In this document: piece after piece, positions 16,480 to 25,465 of the stretch
Layout: each line of letters starts with the position of its first letter
Position numbering within the stretch: the first letter of the stretch is position 1
Source of the DNA: Oligoflexales bacterium
Lineage (GTDB): Bacteria > Bdellovibrionota_B > Oligoflexia > Oligoflexales > JALZUQ01
Direction: 5' to 3'
Length of the DNA: 36,160 bases
Assembly (NCBI GenBank): GCA_023301565.1
Contig: JALZUO010000067.1
Coordinates: 1 to 36,160, forward strand
Notes under the pieces: model-generated
The model's database searches: none
Seen by the model: the letters and a program-made list of their open reading frames with translations, nothing else
What the model was told of the DNA's origin: nothing
Program-made: the position numbers and the translations under genes

Positions 16480-16562
16480 CGGCCTTGCTTTCAGCGCTAA
16501 ACTCGGGAGAATTCAACACTGCAAATTCTTCGCAAAAAACTTGAAGAACGCCTCTGTTTAAA

Positions 16563-16591
16563 AAGCTATATAGCGTTAACCTATGAGTCAA
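16563..16591 (-). promoter_or_regulatory. Candidate nrdA promoter
   Basis: On the minus strand TTGACT (16591-16586) and TAGCTT (16568-16563) are 17 bp apart. The -35 is good, the -10 weak. It would give a leader of about 320 bases before the nrdA ATG. Confidence 0.3.
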
Positions 16592-16713
16592 ACACTAAAT
16601 GTGGGGTAGGGTCGTTCCCGTGGAGGACGGGTGCTTCAGCGTGTCAAGTTTCAAAAGTTAGCAGATTGCTGCTCATAGGGTATTCAGTTTTCGAGCGATT
16701 TTTGCTTGATTTT

Positions 16714-16736
16714 GGGAAGCTGATTTCCCCTTTTTT
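16714..16736 (+). terminator. Rho-independent terminator reading on the plus strand
   Basis: GGGAA-GCTGAT-TTCCC is followed by CC and six T (16731-16736). No protein gene precedes it on the plus strand for several kilobases, so it either ends an RNA from the 16276-16700 region or protects the convergent DAHP synthase gene. Confidence 0.5.
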
Positions 16737-16741
16737 AAAAG

Positions 16742-17938
16742 CTAAGACCGGCCGTAGTGACTGGAGCACCAGGCGGACAGGGTTTCTACTAGTTCTAAGC
16801 ATTGATGTTTATTCAGTCTTGGATCGCAGTAGCTATCAAATCCTTCGACCAGTTGCTCTTGCCGCACGCCTCGTGAAATTTTTGCACCGCCCAGGACCTC
16901 ACTCACCGATTCAGGGGTCGACTCGAGGTGAATTCCACAAAGCTGGCTTCCTATATTGCGGTGTCCTGTGGCATGCAGGCGGATCTCGGTCAGAATTTCA
17001 AAAAAGGATCTATACTTTTGACCACTAGAGTTGGCATGTTTGTTTCCGTGCATAGGGTCGACCATCCACACAACGTTTTTGTCAGCAAAGTTTGTTTGGA
17101 AGTCAGATAAAAGTTTTTGCAAATCGTCAGCACTGCCCTTGAGTCCAAGCCTTAAGATAAACACAAGTTTACCCATTTCATTTCTGGGATTGAGTAGCTG
17201 GCAATATTGCAAAAGATCATGAGAAGTTGCTGAAGGACCTATTTTGACTCCGACCACATTTTCTACGGTCTGCAAAAGTTTTATGTGAGGCCCATCTACT
17301 TTGCGGGTTCTCTCGCCTACCCATACAAAAGGCGCGCTACCCAAAAACTTTTTGCCAGACCCTTCTCGCAACAAAGCTGTTTCCCAGTCTAGATGCAATG
17401 CCTCGTGAGAGAAAAAAATATCTGGGCTGTGTTCATCTTTTAACTTACAGGTTTCAGCAATGAGTTCATAAGCTTTGAGCAGCCTGTTTGGATCAGGGGT
17501 TCGTGCTTCATGATCTTTTTTGTAGCTGTGGATGGCCTCCCCACGGAAACTTGCAATAGGACCCCAAATGCTTGGCTCCGTTTGGCTAGAGCGCGGCTTA
17601 AAAAGCTGCCCACCCATGCGAGCAACCAGCACAGGAGATGCTCCGCTGAGGCTTTTCCACTGTTTTCCCATTTTGGTCAATAGATCCAATCGAGGCAAAA
17701 CATGTCTTTGGTTCATAAAATCAAAACGCTCTACACAGTCGCCAGCTTGGATGACAAAATTATTTCCGGTAGAGGTTTTGCTCAAGCTTCTTTTTAAGCT
17801 TTCAATTTCAGCAACACCTGTAAAAACCTTCGATAAAGAAAGTTTTTCTAATACTTCGCTCAAGGAGTTTAGGTCCTCGTAAACAGGCTGCTGATTTTGA
17901 GCCAATTTCTGTTTAGAATTTTCCGTAGATTCGTCCAT
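16742..17938 (-). CDS. Class II 3-deoxy-7-phosphoheptulonate (DAHP) synthase
   Basis: A 398-residue enzyme that condenses phosphoenolpyruvate and erythrose 4-phosphate, the first step to aromatic compounds. Family motifs appear in order: VIQAGDCVERFDF with metal ligand Cys68, VARMGGQLFKPRS, FFSHEALHLDWE, FVWVGERTRKVDGPH, GVKIGPSATSHDLL, VWMVDPMHGNKH, CGIHLE (His and Glu ligands) and YCDPRLNKHQCLEL (Asp ligand). At ~400 residues it is shorter than the common 450-460 residue form and close in length to PhzC-type enzymes, so N-terminal regulatory elements are reduced. No other aromatic or phenazine genes are adjacent. The ribosome-binding site before ATG 17938 is poor. Confidence 0.92.
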   Translation of the reverse strand: MDESTENSKQKLAQNQQPVYEDLNSLSEVLEKLSLSKVFTGVAEIESLKRSLSKTSTGNNFVIQAGDCVERFDFMNQRHVLPRLDLLTKMGKQWKSLSGASPVLVARMGGQLFKPRSSQTEPSIWGPIASFRGEAIHSYKKDHEARTPDPNRLLKAYELIAETCKLKDEHSPDIFFSHEALHLDWETALLREGSGKKFLGSAPFVWVGERTRKVDGPHIKLLQTVENVVGVKIGPSATSHDLLQYCQLLNPRNEMGKLVFILRLGLKGSADDLQKLLSDFQTNFADKNVVWMVDPMHGNKHANSSGQKYRSFFEILTEIRLHATGHRNIGSQLCGIHLESTPESVSEVLGGAKISRGVRQEQLVEGFDSYCDPRLNKHQCLELVETLSAWCSSHYGRS

Positions 17939-18034
17939 CGCCTAAGTTCTACCATAAACCCAAACAGAGCCTTTCGAGTTTGCACTGAAGCCAGTCTAAC
18001 AAGCAGAAAACAAAGGGTTTTTTATATCCGGAGC

Positions 18035-18970
18035 TTAGCTGAGACTTGAAAAAAGCCTGCAGGCCTCTGTAAGTTTTGCTTTGATGCCAGGCTCAGAGCT
18101 AGCGTGACCGGCGCTAGGAACTACATGTAGGCTTGCTTCGGGCCACACCTGTTTGAGCTCAAAAGCATTTTTTACAGGGCAAACTACATCGTACCTGCCG
18201 TGCACAATCACACCAGGGATGCCCTTTAGGTTTTTTGCTCGGGCCAAGATAGAGTTTGACTCATTCATAAACCCATTGTTTTCAAAGTAATGACACTCGA
18301 TACGAGCAAACGCATCAGCAAACTTTCCGTCACCCATTCTGGCAATGGCTGCAGGGTTTGGCTCAAGAAAAGCTAGAGTGCCTTCGTAGGTAGACCAAAC
18401 CTTTGCTGCATGTGCGCGAACCCCTGCATCTTCACTTGTTAACAGTTTGTAGTATTTATCGATGTTGCTGCTGCCATTTACACCTTTAATAGGTTTGCAA
18501 AACTCAGCGTATACTTCTGGAAATAGAGGTTCGGTCCCACCCTCGTAAAGCCACTCTAACTCTTCTTGGCGGCACATAAAGATCCCGCGTAAAATTAGGC
18601 CTTTTACCTTGCTCGGATGTTCTTGTGCGTAAGCCAGTGCTAAGGTCGAGCCCCAGCTGCCACCGAAGGCCACCCAAGAGTCGATGTTCAGTCGTTTGCG
18701 GATGGCTTCGATGTCTCCAACCATGCTCCAAGTATCATTTTCTTTTAACTCTGCATGTGGCTTGCTTTGCCCGCAGCCCCGCTGATCAAACAAGGTCAGG
18801 TGCCAGGTGTCGAGGTCAAAGAAATCTGTGTCATTGTCCGAACAGCCACCACCTGGTCCGCCATGCAAAAATATTGCTTTCGGTCCACGAGGGTTCCCAT
18901 ACTGCCTTACATGGATTTGGTGCAGGCTGCTAACACCGAGGTAAAATTCATCAAAAGGTTTTACGGACAT
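18035..18970 (-). CDS. pip: Proline iminopeptidase (peptidase S33)
   Basis: A 311-residue alpha/beta hydrolase that removes N-terminal proline from peptides in the cytosol. The oxyanion segment is FLHGGPGGGCSD (35-45), the nucleophile Ser105 in AFGGSWGSTLALAYA, the acid Asp261 in VHGRYDVVCP and the base His289 in PSAGHASSEPG. LFDQRGCGQSKPHAE is also diagnostic. No signal peptide. AGAGAGG lies 7 bases before ATG 18970. It follows leuS by a short gap on the same strand. Confidence 0.95.
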   Translation of the reverse strand: MSVKPFDEFYLGVSSLHQIHVRQYGNPRGPKAIFLHGGPGGGCSDNDTDFFDLDTWHLTLFDQRGCGQSKPHAELKENDTWSMVGDIEAIRKRLNIDSWVAFGGSWGSTLALAYAQEHPSKVKGLILRGIFMCRQEELEWLYEGGTEPLFPEVYAEFCKPIKGVNGSSNIDKYYKLLTSEDAGVRAHAAKVWSTYEGTLAFLEPNPAAIARMGDGKFADAFARIECHYFENNGFMNESNSILARAKNLKGIPGVIVHGRYDVVCPVKNAFELKQVWPEASLHVVPSAGHASSEPGIKAKLTEACRLFSSLS

Positions 18971-19009
18971 ATAAAGGCCTCTCTTTTTGGTTTACCTGCA
19001 ACTGGCATG

Positions 19010-21805
19010 TTACCCAATCACGATATTGATGATTTTTCCTGGAACAAAAATAAACTTTCGTACAGATTTTCCTTCGATGTATTTTTCGGTGCGTGTGTCA
19101 GCCATCACAGCAGACTCAATTTCAGCTTTTTTGGCGTCTACTGAAAACTCTAAGGTGAACCTTGTTTTACCGTTAAAAGAAACAGGGTAGGTTTTTGAAT
19201 CTTCTGTCAGATGTTTTTTATCTACCTTGGGGTAGGACTCAAAACAGATGCTTTCTTTATTTCCAAGTAGTTCCCAAAGTTCTTCGGAAATATGCGGAGC
19301 AAATGGAGAAAGTAAAATCGCCAAAGGTTCTAGTATTTTTGAGCTTGTTTCTTTGAGCTTAGCTAGCTCGCTAGCACAAATCATGAAGGCGCTGACAGCG
19401 GTGTTAAACGAGAGGTTTTCGATGTCTTTTGTAACTTTGTCAATACAGGTGTGAAGCGCTTTCCAAGACTCTGGTTTTGGCTCTGTTTTGGCCGTGTGCG
19501 TAGGCTGGCCAGCATCATTGACAAAAAGCCTCCAGAACTTACCTAAAAACCTATGAACACCCTCTATGCCCTGGGTTCCCCAGGGCTTGGACTGCTCGAG
19601 TGGTCCAAGAAACATTTCGTATAAACGCAGTGTATCTGCACCGTATTTATCAGCAATATCATCTGGGTTTACGACGTTGAACTTAGACTTGGACATCTTT
19701 TCTACGGCATAGCCACAGATGTACTCGCCGTTTTCGAGTTCAAACTCTGCATCTGCAAACTCAGCTCTCCAGTTTTTGAATGCCTCAATATCTAGCTTGT
19801 CATTTACGACCATAGAGATATCTACGTGGATCGCAGTGACATCTTTGTTCTTGCAAAGACCTTTGGAAATAAATTTGTTTTGGCCTTTTAGGCGGTAGAC
19901 AAAACTCGACCTACCTTGGATCATTCCTTGGTTTACAAGTTTTGCAAAAGGCTCTCTTGTTGGTGCAACTCCAAGGTCGTTTAAAAAGTGCGTCCAAAAC
20001 CTAGAGTATATAAGATGCCCTGTTGCATGCTCATTACCACCTAAGTACAGATCAACCTGCTTCCAGTAGTCGCCTTTTTTCTTGGATAAAAGCTCTTGGT
20101 TATTACTTGGGTCCATGTACCGCAAAAAGTACGCCGAGCTACCGGCAAAACCAGGCATGGTACTGAGCTCAAGTGGGTGCCCTTTGTAGGTCCAATCCTT
20201 GGCTCGCGCAAGTGGTGGTTTTCCATCTTCCGTCGGGAGGTACTGGTCGACCTCAGGCAGCTCAAGCGGTAGGTCCGCTAGTTCCATGGGTTTTGGAAGC
20301 CCGTTTTCAAAGTACATAGGGATAGGCTCTCCCCAGTAGCGTTGCCGAGAAAAGACAGCGTCTCTAAGGCGGTACTGAACCTTGCCAGTACCTAGTTTTT
20401 TGTCTTCGATTTCTTTGATCGCTTTTGCAATGGCTTCGGACACATCCGTGTCGTTCAAAAAATCACTGTTTACAAGCTTGCCGGATTTAGCGTCGTAGGA
20501 TTCGGTTTCAATGCTGCTTTTTGCCGGGTCGGTGGATTCAACTACTTGCACGATAGGCAGGTCAAATTTTTTGGCAAAAGCATAGTCGCGGCTATCGTGT
20601 GCAGGTACGGCCATGATAGCGCCTGTTCCATAACCACCTAAAACATAGTCAGCAATCCAAATAGGTAGCTTCTTTTGCGTAAACGGATGGATGCAGTAGC
20701 GGCCTGTAAACACACCGGTCACGGTTTGGACGTCCGCAATTCGGTCACGTTCGCTTCGTTGTTTGCATTTTTCTAGGTAGCTATCGACGCTTTCTTTTTG
20801 CTCGGCAGTGGTAAGGCTAGCATAGTCACTTTCAGGGGCTACCACCATAAAGGTGCAACCAAAAATCGTGTCTGGTCTAGTCGTAAACACCTTGATGTTT
20901 TTGTCAATATTTGACTCTGCTGAAGATCCTTCTACTTCAAACTGGACCTCAGAGCCGTGAGACTTTCCAATCCAGCCCTTTTGAACTTCTTTCATCGACG
21001 CTGGCCAGGCAACTTGCTCTAGCCCCTGAAGCAGACGGTCTGCATAAGCAGAAATTCTTAGAGACCACTGCACCATCTTCTTTTGTTCGACAGGGTGTCC
21101 GCCCCGTACGCTGAGCCCTTCTTTTACTTCATCGTTGGCAAGTACCGTACCTAGCTTAGCGCACCAGTTGACGGTAGCTTCGGCCAAATAGGCTAGGCGG
21201 TAGTCTAAAAGAGTCTTTTCTTGTTTTTGGCGGTCCCAACCGTTCCAGTCTGAGGCGCTAAACTTTACTTTACAAGAGTTTGCCGCCCATATGCTTTGAT
21301 TGCCTGCTTTCGCAAACTCTTGCTCAAGTTCTTTGATAGCTCTTGCACTTTGCTTGTTTTCATCAAACCAGTGCTCAAACATTTGAATAAAAGCCCACTG
21401 AGTCCATTTGTAGTAGGACGGATCGCAGGTGCGAAACTCTCTGTCCCAATCAAAAGAAAACCCTAGTCTGTCGAGTTGTTCTTTATAGCGCTTTATATTT
21501 TTATCGGTTGTTTTGGCTGGGTGCTGTCCGGTTTGAATAGCGTATTGCTCAGCCGGAAGTCCAAAGGCGTCGTAGCCCATTGGGTGTAGCACCTCAAAAC
21601 CGCTGTGTCTTTTATAGCGGGCATAAATATCAGAGGCAATATAGCCAAGTGGGTGACCGACATGCAGGCCAGCTCCTGAGGGGTAGGGGAACATATCCAA
21701 CACGTAATACTTTGGTTTGCCTGACTCGGTGGTTTTATATAGCTCGTTGTCTTTCCAGATTTTTTGCCATTTTTTTTCGACCTCTGGACCGTTGTATGTA
21801 TTCAA
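19010..21805 (-). CDS. leuS: Leucyl-tRNA synthetase
   Basis: A class I aminoacyl-tRNA synthetase charging tRNA-Leu. The HIGH motif is HVGH in [15 protein letters not shown] near the N-terminus and KMSKS is in [15 protein letters not shown]. The editing (CP1) domain shows [15 protein letters not shown] and [19 protein letters not shown], with the aspartate of the editing site. I prefer TTG 21805 (931 residues): GGGGGA lies 7 bases upstream and [14 protein letters not shown] is a typical LeuS N-terminus. ATG 21829 would add eight residues with no ribosome-binding site. It is ~70 residues longer than usual, partly from insertions in the catalytic region (for example around [13 protein letters not shown]). 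It is between lgt and pip. Confidence 0.97.
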   Translation of the reverse strand: MNTYNGPEVEKKWQKIWKDNELYKTTESGKPKYYVLDMFPYPSGAGLHVGHPLGYIASDIYARYKRHSGFEVLHPMGYDAFGLPAEQYAIQTGQHPAKTTDKNIKRYKEQLDRLGFSFDWDREFRTCDPSYYKWTQWAFIQMFEHWFDENKQSARAIKELEQEFAKAGNQSIWAANSCKVKFSASDWNGWDRQKQEKTLLDYRLAYLAEATVNWCAKLGTVLANDEVKEGLSVRGGHPVEQKKMVQWSLRISAYADRLLQGLEQVAWPASMKEVQKGWIGKSHGSEVQFEVEGSSAESNIDKNIKVFTTRPDTIFGCTFMVVAPESDYASLTTAEQKESVDSYLEKCKQRSERDRIADVQTVTGVFTGRYCIHPFTQKKLPIWIADYVLGGYGTGAIMAVPAHDSRDYAFAKKFDLPIVQVVESTDPAKSSIETESYDAKSGKLVNSDFLNDTDVSEAIAKAIKEIEDKKLGTGKVQYRLRDAVFSRQRYWGEPIPMYFENGLPKPMELADLPLELPEVDQYLPTEDGKPPLARAKDWTYKGHPLELSTMPGFAGSSAYFLRYMDPSNNQELLSKKKGDYWKQVDLYLGGNEHATGHLIYSRFWTHFLNDLGVAPTREPFAKLVNQGMIQGRSSFVYRLKGQNKFISKGLCKNKDVTAIHVDISMVVNDKLDIEAFKNWRAEFADAEFELENGEYICGYAVEKMSKSKFNVVNPDDIADKYGADTLRLYEMFLGPLEQSKPWGTQGIEGVHRFLGKFWRLFVNDAGQPTHTAKTEPKPESWKALHTCIDKVTKDIENLSFNTAVSAFMICASELAKLKETSSKILEPLAILLSPFAPHISEELWELLGNKESICFESYPKVDKKHLTEDSKTYPVSFNGKTRFTLEFSVDAKKAEIESAVMADTRTEKYIEGKSVRKFIFVPGKIINIVIG

Positions 21806-21882
21806 TGCTGAATCCCCCGCGCTGTGCATCCGCGAGCATCATAAGGGAATTGGCATGAATTTGCAGTTACTGACGCATAAGC

Positions 21883-22668
21883 CTACACGTTCAAGGGCTC
21901 TTTGCCTTTTTTGAGCGAGTAAGCAACCAGTGCAAGGCCTGCAAGAACCGGAATAATACTAAGCATTTGCCCCATGCTGAGCGTAAGAGTCATCTCAAAG
22001 TCTGAGTGCCGTTCTTTGACAAACTCAACGGTAAAGCGCCAGCAAAAAACCAGAGCGAGGAACAGACCTACCAGAAGCCCGCGCGGGGTTTTGGTTTCGT
22101 ATTTTCTGTAAATAGAAAAAAGAATCAAAAAAATCACAAAATAACCAGCCGATTCATATAGCTGGGCAGGGTGCCGGGCTACGTCATCGATTCTTTTAAA
22201 GGTTACCGCTGTCGGCCAGTCTGTGGCTTTACCAATGATTTCAGAGTTAAAAAAGTTACCAATTCGGATAAAGGTTCCACCCAAGGCGGTAGGTACAGCG
22301 ACCCGGTCGAGAAGCCACAAATAGTTGAGCTTTTCTTTGCGGCAAAATAAATAAAGCGAAGTAAAGATACCAATAGCAGCCCCGTGCGATGCAAGCCCAC
22401 CTTGCCAAACCTTTAGGACTTGTAGCGGGTTTTCCCATAGCCAGTGTGGGTTGTAGAACAGGACGTGACCCAGACGTGCACCGATCAGGGTCCCTGCAAT
22501 CATGTATATGATCCCGTTTTCTACAAGCTCGATTGACTTACCTTCTTTTTTCAGCACATTGGAAAAAAAGGTGTAACCAAACAAAAATCCTAGGCCAAAC
22601 AATACTGAATAGTATCTAAACTCATACGAGCCAAGCCGAAAAATCGCCGGATCTATATCCCAAGTCAT
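21883..22668 (-). CDS. lgt: Prolipoprotein diacylglyceryl transferase
   Basis: A 261-residue inner-membrane enzyme that adds diacylglycerol to the lipobox cysteine of pre-lipoproteins. About seven membrane segments are seen. Signature regions: IGARLGHVLFYNP (~63-74), WQGGLASHGAAIG (~88-100, His95), FIRIGNFFNSEIIGK (133-147, Arg135 and Glu143) and ARHPAQLYE (164-172). AGAGG lies 7 bases before ATG 22668. The next gene, leuS, starts within 80 bp, so they are probably co-transcribed. It serves the many lipoproteins in this window. Confidence 0.97.
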   Translation of the reverse strand: MTWDIDPAIFRLGSYEFRYYSVLFGLGFLFGYTFFSNVLKKEGKSIELVENGIIYMIAGTLIGARLGHVLFYNPHWLWENPLQVLKVWQGGLASHGAAIGIFTSLYLFCRKEKLNYLWLLDRVAVPTALGGTFIRIGNFFNSEIIGKATDWPTAVTFKRIDDVARHPAQLYESAGYFVIFLILFSIYRKYETKTPRGLLVGLFLALVFCWRFTVEFVKERHSDFEMTLTLSMGQMLSIIPVLAGLALVAYSLKKGKEPLNV

Positions 22669-22725
22669 CGCAACCTCTTTTTAGTTTCAAACGTGAGATA
22701 AAATTATGCTAGCGAGTGCAGGGAT

Positions 22726-23091
22726 TTACAAGCGCTCGTTGTAGAGGGCGCGTAATTTTTCTACCCGCTTTCGGTTGATCCCTAAATCGGAGTAACCAAC
22801 CCTTGAGGCTGAACGGATATGGACTAGACCAGCTTTGGCGTCTACAACCAAGTGAACGTCATCGACAAAGCCAAGCCATGCGCTGGTAAAGCTCAGGTGA
22901 GCCGATTGCTCTTCTTTTGTTTGAACTTCGCACCGATCAAAGCTTTGCTGACAAAGACTTACAAGTAGATCGATGCATTCTGCCGGGGTTTTGTTGCAAA
23001 GAGGTAGCGGCTCTACATGGTACGACTTGCGATCGTCGTCCGAACAAACACAATTCTTTTTATCGGGGCATGGTGGCAAATGTTTCGGCAT
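22726..23091 (-). CDS. DUF1499 family protein
   Basis: A 121-residue protein of unknown function. ATG 23091 is chosen because the protein then begins with the family's start, LPPCPDKKNCVCS, and AGGA lies just upstream; the frame further upstream to 23349 overlaps the divergent gene and looks non-coding. The C-terminal signature is VDDVHLVVDAKAGLVHIRSA followed by SRVGYSDLGINRKRVE. No signal peptide or membrane segment is seen. Upstream of lgt in the same direction. Confidence 0.85.
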   Translation of the reverse strand: MPKHLPPCPDKKNCVCSDDDRKSYHVEPLPLCNKTPAECIDLLVSLCQQSFDRCEVQTKEEQSAHLSFTSAWLGFVDDVHLVVDAKAGLVHIRSASRVGYSDLGINRKRVEKLRALYNERL

Positions 23092-23212
23092 AATAATCCT
23101 AAGCTTCTGTATCTGTTTAACTTTTATGGTTTTTTTATGTCTTTTCACAAAAGGCTTTGACCAACCGGCCAAAACCAGATATCCCTTATTTAGGTCATAG
23201 GAGAGATAAACG

Positions 23213-24157
23213 ATGATGGACCAGCACGCAAGGATTCGTGTTGCCTTAGCTGCAATAAGCGGATTTCTATTACTTTGCAGCTCGGCATATGGGCAGGTTT
23301 GTGAACGGCCCCTGTATAGCCCTGAAGAAAGAATTTTTGAAAAATCCAATGACGAAGACCTCCCGTTAAGTTGGTCTCATGTTGCAGATATCCAAGCCAA
23401 AACAATTTTTGGCGATTCAGTAGGTAGAGTCTGCGCTGCTTACTCCGAAGATAATTTAACTGAGCTGTTTGGTTTTAAGGTTGCTTTCGGAAGGCTCGAG
23501 TACCTTATACCGCTTGATGCAATCTCGCGCGGTGGAAAAAACTATGAAATTGGAGATAGCCCAGCTAGTGAGATTCCCGGTCAGTTTTCTAACCAAGGGT
23601 TTAGTCACTTGTACTCTATTTCTGTGGGGCTTCTAGCTAGAGAGGATTTTGTCGCTGAATCATCAAAAAAAATAGGAACAAAAGGACCAGAAGGCGGACT
23701 GTCTGAATATAGCGCTTATATTCTAAGAGTAGATATTACAGACAAAATTAGTATCCGTTCGGGTAGTGAAGAGGAAAAACCATCCCGGCACGTTTTAACT
23801 TTGGTCAACGAGTGGAACAGGCACGAGGCAAGGCGAAACATCTTTTTAGTTCCTAGCCCAGAGTCGTTAACCGATCGTCTTCGGATTAAGCAGATATCTT
23901 TTGGGACTACTAGTCCTCAAGCTAGCTTAGTACAAGAGGGTCTAAGAGAAATCATTCAATACAAAGTAGTCAAAACTCATACGCCGGCTAGCTATAGACG
24001 TCGAGGACTTTTTGGCAGGTTGCGCGGCCGAACCCCTGGGTTTTCAAGCTATGTATATCAGCCGTTTGCAACGTTTGAACCCATCTATAAGAAAGTTGAA
24101 GATCTAGAAGGGGTACGCTCAGTCATTCGCTACCAGATGGGTTCTTTAAAAGATTAA
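23213..24157 (+). CDS. Exported protein of unknown function
   Basis: A 314-residue protein with a clear signal peptide (residues ~8-27, hydrophobic VALAAISGFLLLCSSAYG, cleavage near YGQ). The mature part starts VCERPLYSPEE and has one further cysteine, suggesting a disulfide. Near the C-terminus is a basic stretch (SYRRRGLFGRLRGR). I recognise no family or catalytic motif. GGAGA lies ~8 bases before the paired ATGs at 23213 and 23216. Followed 48 bp later by another exported protein on the same strand, so probably one operon. Confidence 0.75.
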   Translation: MMDQHARIRVALAAISGFLLLCSSAYGQVCERPLYSPEERIFEKSNDEDLPLSWSHVADIQAKTIFGDSVGRVCAAYSEDNLTELFGFKVAFGRLEYLIPLDAISRGGKNYEIGDSPASEIPGQFSNQGFSHLYSISVGLLAREDFVAESSKKIGTKGPEGGLSEYSAYILRVDITDKISIRSGSEEEKPSRHVLTLVNEWNRHEARRNIFLVPSPESLTDRLRIKQISFGTTSPQASLVQEGLREIIQYKVVKTHTPASYRRRGLFGRLRGRTPGFSSYVYQPFATFEPIYKKVEDLEGVRSVIRYQMGSLKD

Positions 24158-24205
24158 ATTTTCAGTCAAAGGAAGATTGAAAAAACTTACAGGGAAGGTA
24201 AGAGC

Positions 24206-24895
24206 ATGGCACGCAGGCTAGTTTATTTAATGCATTTGTTTTTTTTATTGGCCGGATCGCTGCTCCTAAGTAGCGAGTCACACTCATTTTCATTTCAGGG
24301 ATCTTCTGAGATCTTAGGTGAGGAAGTGATGGAAGATGGAACAACCAGTTACTCGCAGCCTTCGTCTGAGAGCCGGTTTGGGATCAAAGGCTATGAAGGG
24401 AAGTGTGGCCAGACGGCGCTAGCAAACTATTGCAGCATGCTAGCCGGTGAAGGCTCTTTTTTGCCAACGAATAAAAACCTAACTGAGTTGACAGAGGATC
24501 TAGGTCCCGGCGTGCATCCAGTTACATTGGTCGGCGCCGCCAAAAAGCTTTGTAGCAAAAATCACTTGCATGCTTTACGGACGGCAGCTCCAGTAGACCC
24601 GTTGAAGGTTTTGCGTTCAGCTGCCAAAGAGAAAGTGCCTGTGATCGCCTTGTTAAGCTGGCAGGAAAGCTTGTTTTCACTGCACTGGGTCACGGTCGTG
24701 GATATCACAGAAAGCAAAGTCGTTTTTAACCACTGGGGCAGGCAAGATCAGCTGGACATAGATGAGTTCCTAAACCGTTGGGGTATCGAAACTTGCTCGC
24801 ACGGAGAACAAGCAGTGGTAGATGAGCTTTTGCAGTGTAAGCAATATAGCTATGTCTCAGCCGAAAAAATAAAGACTAAAAAAACTAAAGAATAA
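24206..24895 (+). CDS. Exported C39-like (papain-fold) cysteine protease
   Basis: A 229-residue protein with a signal peptide (residues ~5-26). The catalytic cysteine is probably Cys67 in YEGKCGQTALANYC, as in C39-like and related papain-fold peptidases. His160 in SLHWVTVVDI and Asn175 in VVFNHWGRQD fit the rest of the triad. Extra cysteines (76, 116, 197 and 209) could form disulfides. Length is that of a stand-alone peptidase without an ABC transporter, so it probably acts in the periplasm or outside. GGAAGG precedes ATG 24206. It ends 11 bp inside the convergent pgpA gene. Confidence 0.7.
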   Translation: MARRLVYLMHLFFLLAGSLLLSSESHSFSFQGSSEILGEEVMEDGTTSYSQPSSESRFGIKGYEGKCGQTALANYCSMLAGEGSFLPTNKNLTELTEDLGPGVHPVTLVGAAKKLCSKNHLHALRTAAPVDPLKVLRSAAKEKVPVIALLSWQESLFSLHWVTVVDITESKVVFNHWGRQDQLDIDEFLNRWGIETCSHGEQAVVDELLQCKQYSYVSAEKIKTKKTKE

Positions 24896-25400
24896 AAAGA
24901 ATCAAAGTCGGAACTGCCGCAAAACACCCAGCCAACAGGTCGTCCATAATGGTCGCAAAAGGGCTTTTGATGCGGTCGTAATAGCCAATCCACCCAGGCT
25001 TCCAGATATCAAAAATGCGAAAAAACACAAAGCCAACAGGAAGCAAAGCTAAGCTCAATGAAGGAAAAGATTTAAATAGGCCTATGGGCCCAGCAACCTT
25101 AAGAGCCATTGGCATGAGCAAAAAACAAATCGCGTAGCAAACTGCCAGGCCTGCAACCTCGTCTATAACAATGCTTTTGTGATCAAGTTCTTTGGGTGAA
25201 TAGAGAGGGATGGCCCACATGCCCAAAACAGATGAAACTACCGCAATCAAAAACGCTAAAATTGAAGCAGATGACATATTAGAGGGCAGCACAATCCAAC
25301 AAAATACCATTGCTGCTATCGATCCCACTGTTCCCGGTGCTACAGGAGCAAGCCCTACACCACCAAAAGTACATACCCATTTTGAAATCATTTTTTTCAC
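24885..25400 (-). CDS. pgpA: Phosphatidylglycerophosphatase A
   Basis: A 171-residue inner-membrane enzyme that dephosphorylates phosphatidylglycerophosphate to phosphatidylglycerol. Signatures: FGGVGLAPVAPGTVGSIAAM near the N-terminus, HKSIVIDEVAGLAVCYA in the middle, and FFRIFDIWKPGWIGYYDRI followed by IMDDLLAG toward the C-terminus. About four membrane segments. Phosphatidylglycerol is the donor used by Lgt, encoded ~2 kb away. The 3' end overlaps the convergent protease gene by 11 bp. Confidence 0.95.
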   Translation of the reverse strand: MKKMISKWVCTFGGVGLAPVAPGTVGSIAAMVFCWIVLPSNMSSASILAFLIAVVSSVLGMWAIPLYSPKELDHKSIVIDEVAGLAVCYAICFLLMPMALKVAGPIGLFKSFPSLSLALLPVGFVFFRIFDIWKPGWIGYYDRIKSPFATIMDDLLAGCFAAVPTLILFIL

Positions 25401-25465
25401 CCTGAGACTTTAAGTCAATTTTTCAATGATTGCGAATCTGTGCCCAATATGATGTATTGTAAGGC

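Larger units (their letters stand above)
16236..16741. other. 506-bp intergenic region between DAHP synthase and nrdA
   Basis: No protein gene is evident on either strand. The region is rich in inverted repeats: 16276-16324 (CATTGG/CCAATG outer stem with an inner GTAG/CTAC hairpin), 16374-16405, 16404-16425 and 16457-16474. It also holds a possible nrdA promoter at 16563-16591 (minus) and a plus-strand terminator at 16714-16736. I found no match to cobalamin riboswitch, RNase P, tmRNA, SRP or 6S consensus, nor an NrdR box pair. Confidence 0.7.

Noticed and set aside
16276-16520. Cobalamin riboswitch upstream of nrdA
   Set aside because: The conserved core segments and the B12 box are not present; only a loose CCAGGAT..GGC resemblance was found.
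22726-23349. Longer 207-codon frame for the DUF1499 gene
   Set aside because: The upstream part overlaps the start and promoter of the divergent gene at 23213 and lacks protein-like composition; the family N-terminus begins at 23091.
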